Assembly (NCBI RefSeq): GCF_025340265.1
Contig: NZ_CP022707.1
Location: 2,937,898-3,001,897 of the forward strand
Reading direction: 5' to 3'
Source: Novosphingobium sp. 9
GTDB taxonomy: Bacteria > Pseudomonadota > Alphaproteobacteria > Sphingomonadales > Sphingomonadaceae
Length of the DNA stretch: 64,000 nucleotides
Shown here: positions 1 through 8,788 of the stretch, one piece after another
Numbering within the stretch: position 1 is the first letter of the stretch
Layout of the letters: each line of letters begins with the position of its first letter
Made by a program: the position numbers and the translations under genes
Notes under the pieces: model-generated
The model's database searches: none
What the model saw: the letters and a program-made list of their open reading frames with translations, nothing else
What the model was told of the DNA's origin: nothing

Positions 1-667
1 ACGGGGTCAGGCAATACTCCTGTCAGTCGAATACGCGCCCTTGTCGATGGCTCGAGGGCCGATTTGACGCGCCAAGGAGCCGACCGTCAGGTCTCTCTAG
101 CCCAGCCACCCCGGCCTGCGTCGCTTCGGCTCCCTGCCGCCAAGAACGCCGCAGGCCATCGACAAACTCCAAGCCTTTGCGATCTTGGATCACGTCGGCG
201 CCAAACCCGATACCCTTGGTATGTCAGTTTCCCATAGGTTCTGGTATGGAGCGCTAATCGAGGCCCTTACCGAAGGCATAACACTGCCTTGGCGACCACG
301 AAGGGACAACCAAGCCAAACGCGAGGCTTCCGCAGCGAGGCGTCTGGGCAAACATTTCAACTGAGTAAGCGCAAAGCAGCGCTTTTCGCTTTGCCTTAGT
401 TTTGCGAGCAGCGAAGCCTTTTCAATCCCAGGCAAGCGGTTACCCGCGCCTCTCCGAACGCTATGACAAGGATTTCTCAGCCAATAACCTCATCCGCGCT
501 CGCTTTTAACAAGGTACGCGGTGAGCCTGTGCGCTAGTTGGACGAGGCAACAGAAGAAGTTGCATAACTGCAACAGATGATCCGGATCTTGGGAATCGGT
601 TGATTTCTCTGAAACCGGCTTAGGGTCTCGCCGCTTGTCCTGCCGACAAAAAAGCAGGAGACATATC
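1..667. other. gene-poor left edge
   Basis: No convincing gene is seen here. The longest open frame (minus strand, 190-435) has neither a ribosome binding site nor a recognisable domain. A short plus-strand stretch near 435-505 reads like a decayed fragment, with a phrase reminiscent of DUF1016-type N-terminal domains (DFSANNL), but it is interrupted by stops. The segment may hold the 5' region of the outer-membrane protein gene that follows. Confidence 0.5.
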
Positions 668-1303
668 ATGAAAATTCAAACTCTCGCGCTGGCGGCGACA
701 ATCGTGGCTGGCTTTGCGGCTCAGCCTGCAATGGCGCAGGACGACGCATCGACGAGCAGCGAGGCAGTAAGCTCGAACGGGACGTCGTTCCGCGGCATCC
801 GCATCGAAGGCAACGTCGGCGGCGATCGCTTCCAGTCGGAAGGCGATCACAATGACAAGTTTGGTTATGGCGGCACCGTCGGGTTCGACGGCACCATTGG
901 CGAGCGTGTCGTGATCGGTGCAGAGGGCAGTTACTGGAATCCGGGCAACGGCAATGAAAATTGCAAGGGTCTGAACGATGGCAACAGCATTTGCCACAAA
1001 GCGTTTCAGGAATGGGGCGCTGCGGTGCGTGCCGGCTATCTCGTCACCCCCCAACTGCTCGTATTCGGTAAGGCAGGCTACGTGAATGGTGAGCAGCGTC
1101 GCCGCATCGACGGTCCGACTGGCGACCAGCTCGTGTACGATCACTACAATGCCGATGGTTACCAGGTTGGCGGCGGCGTCGAGTACACCGTTACGCAGGG
1201 GCCGGCGCCGGTCTATATGAACGTCCAGTACGTTTACTCGAACTATCACGGCGACACGTCTCGCCAGCGCCTGATGGCCGGCGTGGGCATTCGCTTCAAG
1301 TGA
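668..1303 (+). CDS. outer-membrane beta-barrel protein with signal peptide
   Basis: This encodes a secreted protein of about 211 residues. The N-terminus (MKIQTLALAATIVAGFAAQPAMAQ) is a classical Sec signal peptide with an AMA-Q cleavage site. The rest is rich in Gly, Tyr and alternating polar/hydrophobic residues, and it ends in a short strand closing with Phe-Lys, as in small OmpA/opacity-type eight-stranded barrels. I chose the ATG at 668 because AGCAGGAG lies just upstream and because the longer open frame would put extra residues before the signal peptide. A hairpin follows the stop. The family call rests on composition and overall pattern, and its specific role is unknown. Confidence 0.75.
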   Translation: MKIQTLALAATIVAGFAAQPAMAQDDASTSSEAVSSNGTSFRGIRIEGNVGGDRFQSEGDHNDKFGYGGTVGFDGTIGERVVIGAEGSYWNPGNGNENCKGLNDGNSICHKAFQEWGAAVRAGYLVTPQLLVFGKAGYVNGEQRRRIDGPTGDQLVYDHYNADGYQVGGGVEYTVTQGPAPVYMNVQYVYSNYHGDTSRQRLMAGVGIRFK

Positions 1304-1312
1304 TCTCAGTGA

Positions 1313-1345
1313 GCCCGGACCTGCCGTCTTCAGCATGGTCCGGGC
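1313..1345 (+). terminator. hairpin after the outer-membrane protein gene
   Basis: The arms GCCCGGACC (1313-1321) and GGTCCGGGC (1337-1345) form a perfect 9-bp stem about 10 bases after the stop codon. No clear T-tract follows, so this may be an RNA-stabilising hairpin or a weak terminator. Confidence 0.5.
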
Positions 1346-1792
1346 CGCTGGTGGCGCCGAGCCCACCTCATCGCAACTTAAATTGCTCAGCGGAAGACAT
1401 TAACGACCATTTGAATTGAGCCGATAAAGGAAAGGGCGATTCGCGAATCAGCCCAAAAAAGAGTTCGATTCCGGCTTTGGGAATAGAACCCGGATAAAAA
1501 TAAAACTTGATGGTTCCGTTGATGGACGAGAAATTTCCATCAAAAGAAAACATCATTATATTAGACGCTTATATCGCCAATTCGATTCCGGCTCGGCCTC
1601 CATTTTTGCCTCTCAGAGGCAAACTTCAAACTGGCGAAGTTCGCCAGAGACTGAAAAAATCCCTCATTTCTGGTAGCTTTGAAGCATTTGCTGATTGACA
1701 GCAGCTGCCTCTATTCGTGTGTGCCGTAAACGATGGGACCAAACACCTGAGACCTCCAACAATCCCGAGGCGATTCAATCCGCCACCGCACC
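1346..1792. other. AT-rich spacer with two tandem palindromes
   Basis: No gene is supported in this low-GC stretch. It holds two short perfect palindromes close together: TTTGCCTCTCAGAGGCAAA (1605-1623) and CTGGCGAAGTTCGCCAG (1631-1647). The phrase TTCGATTCCGGCT occurs twice, near 1466 and 1580. These look like protein-binding or structural sites rather than coding sequence. Confidence 0.4.
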
Positions 1793-2062
1793 TCATCGCT
1801 CTGATGACGATATAGCAGCCGGAGCATCGCCATTCGCAACCGCATCCCGTGCCAGTTTATCGAGTGCGGCAACTTGGTCATCCGTACCGGCCGAAGGCAT
1901 CCCGACAGCCTGATCATCAATTGATGTCGCCTCCGTCGATTTAGTGCCACCTCCACACGCCGCCGCTCCAAGCAGAAGGACCGACAGCAAAGCATTTTTC
2001 CATGGAAAAGCGACGCTTCCAACGCCCGCCCCTAACGCCCCACTACTAGAACATACCATCAT
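1793..2062 (-). CDS. probable small lipoprotein
   Basis: The 89-residue product has a short polar N-terminus, a hydrophobic run (LLSVLLLGAAAC) ending in a lipobox-like Cys, then a Gly-rich, Asp/Ala-rich tail. This suggests a lipoprotein of about 55 mature residues. The start at 2062 is supported by GGAG seven bases upstream. The -3 residue is Ala rather than the usual Leu, which makes the lipobox weaker. No homologue is recognised. A GTCAC-N5-GTGAC inverted repeat lies 67 bases upstream at 2129-2143. The gene could be specific to this low-GC region. Confidence 0.45.
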   Translation of the reverse strand: MMVCSSSGALGAGVGSVAFPWKNALLSVLLLGAAACGGGTKSTEATSIDDQAVGMPSAGTDDQVAALDKLARDAVANGDAPAAISSSER

Positions 2063-2533
2063 CTTTATTCTCCATCATAATGCAGAAATTGATGCGAACA
2101 GCTGGATATTGGCCACTCTCTTCTGATCGTCACTTATTGTGACCTCACTCTGTTCAGAAGAGAAAATTCAACAAACCAAACGCCCAACCACTCTCCTTTG
2201 CGATCCTAACAATGTTCTCCTAGCAGCGAAGCACTTCAACGTTGGTTTCGGAGCGATAGTGGGTTGACTTCCTCTAGCGAACAGACAGCCTGCACCATAT
2301 CTTGAGCAATGATCAAACCGCGTTGATCTTCGGAAAGGTATATGTCGTCCTGCGCGACTACACATAGCAGCCAGGATCATGGCCACGGCGAAGCCGCGAG
2401 CATCGCTCTATTGCCTTTCGCGCCATCGATTGATTTCAATGCTCGACACGAAAGAGCAAACCGGAAATCTGCAACGTAGGGGCAGGATAAACTTGCCACC
2501 TCCAGTTTATCGTCTCCAGGAGATCACCGACTG
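2063..2533. other. gene-poor spacer
   Basis: No gene is supported. The only structured element noticed is the inverted repeat GTCAC-TTATT-GTGAC at 2129-2143, which sits in the presumed promoter of the small lipoprotein gene on the minus strand. The remainder is of mixed composition with only short open frames. Confidence 0.4.
2129..2143. promoter_or_regulatory. inverted repeat, possible operator
   Basis: GTCAC-TTATT-GTGAC is a perfect 5-bp inverted repeat with a 5-base spacer, the geometry of a dimeric repressor site. It lies upstream of the minus-strand lipoprotein gene. The function is inferred from position only. Confidence 0.25.
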
Positions 2534-2815
2534 ATGAAGAACCCGCCAACTTCCGATTTCGATGCCTATGCTCACGAACCACCGGCTTACCCCAAACGGC
2601 CACCTCACGTCTTTGCAATCTGTACGGCATGCGGACACCTGGAAACACACCCAACCGACAGCTGCTCTCAATGTTGGGGGACAGCCTTTATCTGCCGGGA
2701 TCTAGAAGATAGAGACGCCTCTGCCTGTCCACGGCACAGCGTAATTCCCCACAACACTCCGAATGAACTTCGCGATCGCATCGGTTTTGGATGCACCTTA
2801 CTGGCGCCTCCCTAG
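2534..2815 (+). CDS. possible small zinc-ribbon protein
   Basis: The hypothetical product is 93 residues. It contains CxxC-x9-CxxC (CTACGH ... CSQCWG, about residues 31-46), the spacing of a zinc ribbon, plus two further Cys soon after. An AGGAG lies about 10 bases before the ATG. Codon use is less biased than in the backbone genes, as elsewhere in this left part. No family is recognised and it could be a chance frame. The paired Cys motifs are the main argument in favour. Confidence 0.35.
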   Translation: MKNPPTSDFDAYAHEPPAYPKRPPHVFAICTACGHLETHPTDSCSQCWGTAFICRDLEDRDASACPRHSVIPHNTPNELRDRIGFGCTLLAPP

Positions 2816-3073
2816 CCACTCCACGAGAAATCCGACCCACGCCATCCACCGGATCATGCTGTGCTCCACGCCGTCAAAACCGGATCGAATCACACACATA
2901 GCCTCCGACACAAGAGCTGTGCCGTCCCGCATCAGCAATCGGACCTACGACCCGATCTTGCTCCAAAATGGAAGATCACCTGGGATAGGGATAAACACCC
3001 AACGATAAAAACAGCTTGGCGAAAGCAAGTTCCCTTCATTCTGCGGGCCTGCAAACGAATACGGGGACGCAAA

Positions 3074-4627
3074 ATGACGACTAACAGTGATCTCTTCCAC
3101 CTGAGCAAATGGTACATCACCTTGCCAATCGACAACGCCGGTGGCACCTCCGGCACCGCCAGCGAACTCAAGAGCCTCGCAGGCTACCAGTCAAAGTGGT
3201 TCTATTCGGCCTCCGATGGAGCCATGACCTTCACTGCTTCTGTAGATGGTGCCGTTTCGAAGGGTACAAAGTACGCCCGCTCCGAACTGCGTGAAAGCAC
3301 CGGTTCAGATCGCGCCGCATGGACCCTCAAGCAGGGCGGCACCATGACGGGGACGCTCTCGGTCGACGGGGCACCTACACTGAAGAACGGACAGGCCGGT
3401 AAAATGGTCGTAGCCCAAATCCATGGTGCATCGGATGAACTGATCCGCCTCTACTGGGACAATGGCACGGTCTATTATAAAAATGATCTTGCCGGCGCCA
3501 AGAACACCGAACTGCGTTATGATTTCACCGATGCAGATGGGAACCGTCCTTCGGTATCAATAGGTGAAAAGTTTTCCTATGTTATCACCGCCAAGGGCGA
3601 CCACATGACTGTGGGCGTCTATGCCGATGGCACGCTTTACACATCTAGCATCGACGTCAACAAAGTCTGGCAAAGTGACACACTCTATTTCAAGGCCGGG
3701 GTCTACCTCGGCGTCAACGAAACCCAGGGGACCGGCGACGGCGTAGTATCTTACTATGGTCTGGATTTCGGCCACACCGCCGGTAGCGGCCTGAACGGTC
3801 TGGTGCTCAATGACAACCAGGTCTCCAGCTCGCAACTCGCGAGCTTGACCACTCAGACCGATATGGCCGCGACCGGCACCATCAGCATCTACGGAACAAC
3901 CGACGCCGAACACCTGCTCGGCACTTCCCACGACGATGCCATGCTGGGACGCGGCGGCGCGGATATTCTGGAAGGCTTCGGTGGCGATGATCGTTACTAC
4001 ATCACTGACGTTAACGCTCAGGTGATCGAACAGGTCAACGCCGGACGCGATCAGGTGGTCAGCACCGTATCGTTTCACCTGTTCGACAATGTCGAGGATG
4101 CCGATCTTCGTGGCGACAAGGCAATCGACGTATCCGGCAATGCCTTGAACAACTCCCTCAAAGGAAACGATGCAGCCAACATCATAAGCGGCGGCGCAGG
4201 TGACGACCAACTATATGGCGAAGGCGGCAACGATGCACTCGATGGCGGTGACGGCTCGGACAATCTGCGCGGCGGCGCCGGCAACGATACCCTGACCGGC
4301 GGTGCAGGGCGTGATCGCTTCATTTTCGATACGGCACTCGATGGAAAGAATAACGTAGATACCCTCACGGACTTTTCCAGTTTGGACAAGGACAAGTTCT
4401 ACCTGTCTACGGCAATCTTCGCCAAGGCCGGGCCTGCAGGCGCGCTTCAGGCTGACGCCTTCTATGCGGGCACAGCGGCACATGATGCTTCCGATCGGAT
4501 CATCTACGACCAGGCTCAAGGCAAGGTCTACTATGATGATGACGGCAACGGCAGCCACAACGCCGTCCTGTTCGCCACGGTCCAGCCCGGTCAGCACCTG
4601 ACTGCTTCGGACTTCTATATGCTCTGA
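3074..4627 (+). CDS. PL7 alginate lyase with C-terminal RTX repeats
   Basis: This 517-residue protein would cleave alginate by beta-elimination outside the cell. All three PL7 signature blocks are present: RSELRE (residues 69-74), QIH (115-117) and YFKAGVY (205-211), giving the expected Arg, Gln, His and Tyr catalytic set. After a linker, glycine/aspartate nonapeptide repeats of the GGxGxDxLx type (about residues 370-425) bind calcium. There is no N-terminal signal peptide, which fits secretion by a type I (RTX) exporter using a C-terminal signal. I chose the ATG at 3074 because the upstream extension of the frame is basic and unrelated. The gene neighbours a phosphomannomutase and other alginate-type genes, so it may remodel or release the cell's own polymer. 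A GC-rich hairpin follows the stop. Confidence 0.88.
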   Translation: MTTNSDLFHLSKWYITLPIDNAGGTSGTASELKSLAGYQSKWFYSASDGAMTFTASVDGAVSKGTKYARSELRESTGSDRAAWTLKQGGTMTGTLSVDGAPTLKNGQAGKMVVAQIHGASDELIRLYWDNGTVYYKNDLAGAKNTELRYDFTDADGNRPSVSIGEKFSYVITAKGDHMTVGVYADGTLYTSSIDVNKVWQSDTLYFKAGVYLGVNETQGTGDGVVSYYGLDFGHTAGSGLNGLVLNDNQVSSSQLASLTTQTDMAATGTISIYGTTDAEHLLGTSHDDAMLGRGGADILEGFGGDDRYYITDVNAQVIEQVNAGRDQVVSTVSFHLFDNVEDADLRGDKAIDVSGNALNNSLKGNDAANIISGGAGDDQLYGEGGNDALDGGDGSDNLRGGAGNDTLTGGAGRDRFIFDTALDGKNNVDTLTDFSSLDKDKFYLSTAIFAKAGPAGALQADAFYAGTAAHDASDRIIYDQAQGKVYYDDDGNGSHNAVLFATVQPGQHLTASDFYML

Positions 4628-4642
4628 TCGATTACCATCCGG

Positions 4643-4674
4643 CTGCGGACGGTGGGATTTCTCACCGTCCGCAG
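4643..4674 (+). terminator. hairpin after the PL7 lyase gene
   Basis: The arms CTGCGGACGGTG (4643-4654) and CACCGTCCGCAG (4663-4674) form a perfect 12-bp stem 16 bases after the stop. It is followed only by a weak T-rich stretch. The structure probably acts as a terminator for both converging transcripts. Confidence 0.6.
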
Positions 4675-4810
4675 TATGTATTATGGTGTCCAATTTGACA
4701 CTCTGAACACGAGACTGTTGGGCATTCCTAAGGTGGAGTATGTCAACACCTCAGCGGTTTGGCATGCATTTCCAGTCAAGGCCATTTCTGTAGCCACAAC
4801 AGGATCGGCG

Positions 4811-6310
4811 TCATCCCAACAAGGTATGCAGCACCTCAAGCGTCAATCCGTTCAACCGGATGGCCTCTTTTTCCGTATCAGCCTCGGTATAACAGCGAAG
4901 CTCCGGCGCGTTACCCGATGCCCGCAAATGTATAATGCCCCCCGATGCGAATGAGATGCGCAGCCCATCGGTCAAGTCGATCTCTGTCGCGCACCCTGCG
5001 AAATCAGAGAAGACACCATCAATCGCCGACAACCTTTCCAAATCGCTCACCCCATCCAGAAGCCGGGAAAACAAGGCCTGACTTCTTGATGGCGGCACGT
5101 TCTCGATCCGGTCCGAATACGTCACACGAAGGGGAAGTGTTCCCACCAGTTCGCTCAGTGGAGCGCCTTTTGCTGCTACTAGAGCAGCAACTATCGGCAA
5201 AACCGCATCACGCGTCGGCAGAGCAGTCAGCACCTTCCTTCCGGCTCGAACTGCTGTCTGCAGCAGGAAGCCTCCATTGGCTTCATAACCGCATACCATT
5301 CCCGCCCCGACATTCCCTGCATTCTGCATTTCCGCGATCACATAAGGTGATCCAATCTTCGTCCGCTCACATCTGACGAATTGCCCTGAACGCTCCAGCG
5401 CCGTGTTACTGGACACAGGCGTAACCACCGTTTCAGCCTTCAATTGCAGCGCACACAAGATGCCCAGCACATCACCGCGCAACCATATGCCGTTCTCGTC
5501 GGCAAGCAGCGGGCGGTCGGAATCGCCATCGGTAGAAGCAATGGCATCGAACCCCTGCGCTTCAGACCACTGTGCAGCCAGCACCTTATCCTCAGGACGA
5601 ACCGCCTCGGTATCGACAGGCACGAACGTTTCCGCACGGCCAAGCGGCGTAACCCGCGCGCCCAGTTCTTCAAAAATCCGGACGAGCATGTCACGCCCCA
5701 CCGCAGAATGCTGATAGACACCAATCCGGCGCCCTTTTAACGCGTCCTCACCGAAGAACTCACGATAACGCGCCACATAAGCTTCGAGCACATCGACGGG
5801 CTCAGGCAAGTCAGACGGAAGCGACAGCATGCCATCGTGATCGAACCGCCCCGCCGGAAAATTGACCGACTGCCGCTTCATACCGCCCTCATCGGACTTC
5901 AACACTTCACCGATAGGTCGATAGAACTTGATGCCGTTGCGGTCCGCCGGAATATGGCTGCCCGTCACCATCAAAGATGCGATCCGCTGATCCAGGGCAT
6001 AAAGCGCCATGGCCGGCGTCGGCACAAAGCCACAGAATACCGGCACGCCGCCAGCGTCAACAATCGCGGCTGCACAGGCCGCCAGAATACGGGGCGTGGA
6101 GGGGCGTAAATCGCCGGCGAGAGCGACACTGTCTCCCGCCGTGAACTCGCCGATTTCCGTCAAATAAGACAGAAAACCTTGCGTGTAGGCATAGCAAACC
6201 CGGTCTGTCATCGCTGAGACAAGACCGCGTGCACCGCTGGTTCCAAATGCCACGCCGCTCTGCTCCATGATCGCGGCGACGGTAGGTGCTATTGCTTCGA
6301 TTTCAGTCAT
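4811..6310 (-). CDS. phosphomannomutase/phosphoglucomutase
   Basis: This 499-residue alpha-D-phosphohexomutase interconverts hexose 6- and 1-phosphates. In this context it would supply mannose 1-phosphate for GDP-mannose and alginate, as AlgC does. Visible motifs are FGTSGARG near the N-terminus, the phosphoserine loop TGSHIPADRNG (Ser about 118), the metal-binding loop DGDSDRPLL, and a C-terminal phosphate-binding region. Family members more often read TASHNP, so TGSHIP is a variant. I chose the ATG at 6310, with AGAG before it, over an upstream in-frame start that adds 18 unrelated residues. It is the last gene of a minus-strand series: AlgX-like, TPR-barrel, mutase. Confidence 0.85.
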   Translation of the reverse strand: MTEIEAIAPTVAAIMEQSGVAFGTSGARGLVSAMTDRVCYAYTQGFLSYLTEIGEFTAGDSVALAGDLRPSTPRILAACAAAIVDAGGVPVFCGFVPTPAMALYALDQRIASLMVTGSHIPADRNGIKFYRPIGEVLKSDEGGMKRQSVNFPAGRFDHDGMLSLPSDLPEPVDVLEAYVARYREFFGEDALKGRRIGVYQHSAVGRDMLVRIFEELGARVTPLGRAETFVPVDTEAVRPEDKVLAAQWSEAQGFDAIASTDGDSDRPLLADENGIWLRGDVLGILCALQLKAETVVTPVSSNTALERSGQFVRCERTKIGSPYVIAEMQNAGNVGAGMVCGYEANGGFLLQTAVRAGRKVLTALPTRDAVLPIVAALVAAKGAPLSELVGTLPLRVTYSDRIENVPPSRSQALFSRLLDGVSDLERLSAIDGVFSDFAGCATEIDLTDGLRISFASGGIIHLRASGNAPELRCYTEADTEKEAIRLNGLTLEVLHTLLG

Positions 6311-6360
6311 GCCGATCTCTCTAGTCTCATCTCTGAAGGCTGCATAGCACTGCCAACGCG

Positions 6361-8773
6361 TCAAAACTCATACGTAAGGGACACTCCAACCCGATCATCC
6401 GGCAGCCTGTCGCTTCCGGCCAGGTTCGAATTGGTATTGATATGACGGTACTCCAGCGTCACTCGATACTTCTGATTGAACCTGGCAAACGCCTGCGCGG
6501 TAACATCGAACTTGGTATCATGACGATCGCCGGTTTCACGCGGTTCGTCGTACTCGATCCACTGCATCCGCGGCCTTATGGCAAACCCGTATTCGAAATC
6601 CGGCACTCCCCATCGGCCATCGTACCCTAAGCGAATGGAATACCGTTTCGAATCATACGCGTTGTCATCCAGATTGCGGATTTGGAAGCCGACCTCGGGA
6701 TAACCCGCGAATGGCCACCAACCCCAATCGCGGCTCCTACGGCGATGTCATAGTAATCCCCATCCAGGCCAGTTCGCGTGTCATTATTGTGTAGCGCGCT
6801 CAGATCCACTTGCCCGGTCACGGTATCGGAAAATTTGCGCTCTACACCCACATCGAGCCCGTAATAGTCGCGTAGAAAATTGCCACCTCGCTGCTCCCAG
6901 TTGAACCGACCTGCCACCGACAACAGCAGGCGCTGATCCGGCAGATTGAACACGGGCCCTGTAGCGACGCCTGCCATGGTCCTATCAAGATTGGTGAGAT
7001 CAAACTGGACTGTACGCGTCGCATCAAGATCGGTTCGCCAATAGTCGTAATTGCTGTTCAATCGTGCCGTGTGCGTCAGATGCCCCCGCAATTCGAGAAC
7101 ACCATCGTCGAATTTCCGATCAATCGGATATCCAGTGTCATTCTGGTCCGTCCGTAATTCACTAACAAGAGTTGGGGCGTTGGTGTCGTAGTAAGTGCCC
7201 ATCGAGATACGACCATGCAGCGTCTGCGCAGGCGTATCAGCATCCAACTGCGCCTGAAGGTTTGCCGTACGGTGAGTGATACCATCGTCGTCCAGCGCGG
7301 CGGCCGGTGAGGCAAGAAGCGATCGCGCATCGTCATAATAGCCCTCGCGCCGGAGCGTATCGGCCAATGTCAACCGCACATTATCCTGGACTTTCGGCGA
7401 GACAGGCGGGCTCGTATGCTGCAAATCGCGCATACCTGCGATAGCAGAATGAGGCGACGATCCTCTGGAAATACGCAGAGCATCGAGGCGATCGCCTGCC
7501 CGCACATCGACTTCGCGCTGCCCAATACCTTCTCTTGCCGTCGATATCCGTGCTTTAGCCACCGGATCGGATGAGAACACCTTTGCCGCCATATCAAGCT
7601 CACGACGCGCCTCGGCAAATTGATGATCCCTTGCGAGACTATCGGCCAATCGTAAATGGACACGAAGAACTAGCGAAGGCGATGGTGGGGGGCCATAGCC
7701 AGAATACGGCTCAGGAAAGCACGCTGCGCTGTAGAGTCACTTGATCGCGCTGCATCCGAACCGGCATACATTTCCAGAGCATCTATATCTATTCGCTGCT
7801 GAGCCAGCCCTTGACGCCCCTGCTCGTCATCAGATGCAAGCAAGCGTGAGGCCCCGTCCACCTGGGCTCGCGCTGCAGCGAAGTTTCCGGTGTCCGCCTC
7901 CAGGTCCGCAAGCTTGAGATGCACCCGCATCAGCTTGTTCGGCGAAGGAGCCGGTATGCCCGGAGACGCCAGAAAATCTGCATAGAGCGCCTTTGCTGGC
8001 ACAGGATCAGTCACGGCCAAACTGTCTGCGCGTGCAACAAGTTCATCCACCCTCAGGTTAGCACGATCCTGAAACAATCTTTGCTTCAGCCCCGCCCCTC
8101 CATCGGAAAGGCCAGCCGGGATGGCCTGCTCCGCGAGATCAAGCTCTCGATGAGCAATAGGGTAATCCCCCGATGCCGCCCTCACTTCGGAAAGGCGTTC
8201 ATGCGCACGTACCCGAAAGTCGGGTGGGTAAGGACAGGGTAATTCAACCAGCCGAGAATAGTCTGCCAAAAGAGTTGTAAGCGGCGCCCCTTTTCTGCGC
8301 CTATCGTCTACAGCCTTCATCGCTGCCGATGCAGCATTTCGACTTCGTTCATATTCTGTACGGCGCAAAATATACGAGGTCTGCTGACGAATTGCCTTAC
8401 TGCTTCCGGGCGCCATGCTGGAACGAACCAGGACGTCAGCCTCGTCATAATCCGAACGCGCTAGCGCGTACTGCGCAAGCCTGAGGCGCGCTCGGCGAGC
8501 CACTTGCCTCCGCTCCTCAGGCACACGCGCCAATGCACGATAGGCCGCCTCCGCTGCACCATCCTGCCCCTGCGCCCGTAAGGCATCGGCCGCTTGCAAG
8601 CGACGTTGCAGCGGATCTTTGGAAGTCACGACCGCCCGGTTCCCGACACGACCAGCCACATTGGCAGCCTTTGGTACGACACACAGACTTGCGACCGCTT
8701 GTGCATGCACGTGAGCAACAGGCACCACGCTGAGCGCCGCAAAGCTTGCGGCGGGCCAAAAATGGTAACGCAT
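6361..8773 (-). pseudogene. TPR plus outer-membrane beta-barrel exporter-like protein, two apparent frameshifts
   Basis: The gene would encode about 804 residues: a signal peptide (MRYHFWPAASF ... HVHAQ), about 450 residues of TPR-like helical repeats, then a C-terminal barrel of about 290 residues ending in Tyr-Glu-Phe, as outer-membrane proteins do. It is split in three frames. One extra base in the G6 run at 7687-7692 joins the first two parts. The joined text (LRVHLRLADSLARDHQFAEAR) matches an earlier repeat in the same protein (MRVHLKLADLEADTGNFAAAR). One extra base in the C4 run at 6722-6725 joins the barrel to its end. The design matches PgaA/BcsC-type polysaccharide porins, and Slam-like DUF560 barrels are an alternative. 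In the Pseudomonas alginate system AlgK (TPR) and AlgE (barrel) are separate proteins. The gene follows the AlgX-like gene by 15 bases. Confidence 0.7.
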
Positions 8774-8788
8774 ATGAAAGATGCCCCC

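Noticed and set aside
190..435. Small minus-strand open frame at the left edge
   Set aside because: It has no ribosome binding site, unusual composition and no motif.
430..505. Possible DUF1016 remnant (ERYDKDFSANNLIRARF)
   Set aside because: It is only about 20 residues with a stop right after, too short to support a pseudogene call.
7681..7692. Programmed frameshift in the TPR-barrel gene
   Set aside because: There is no slippery heptamer or stimulatory structure like those in the IS genes, and a second break in the same gene makes a functional shift unlikely.
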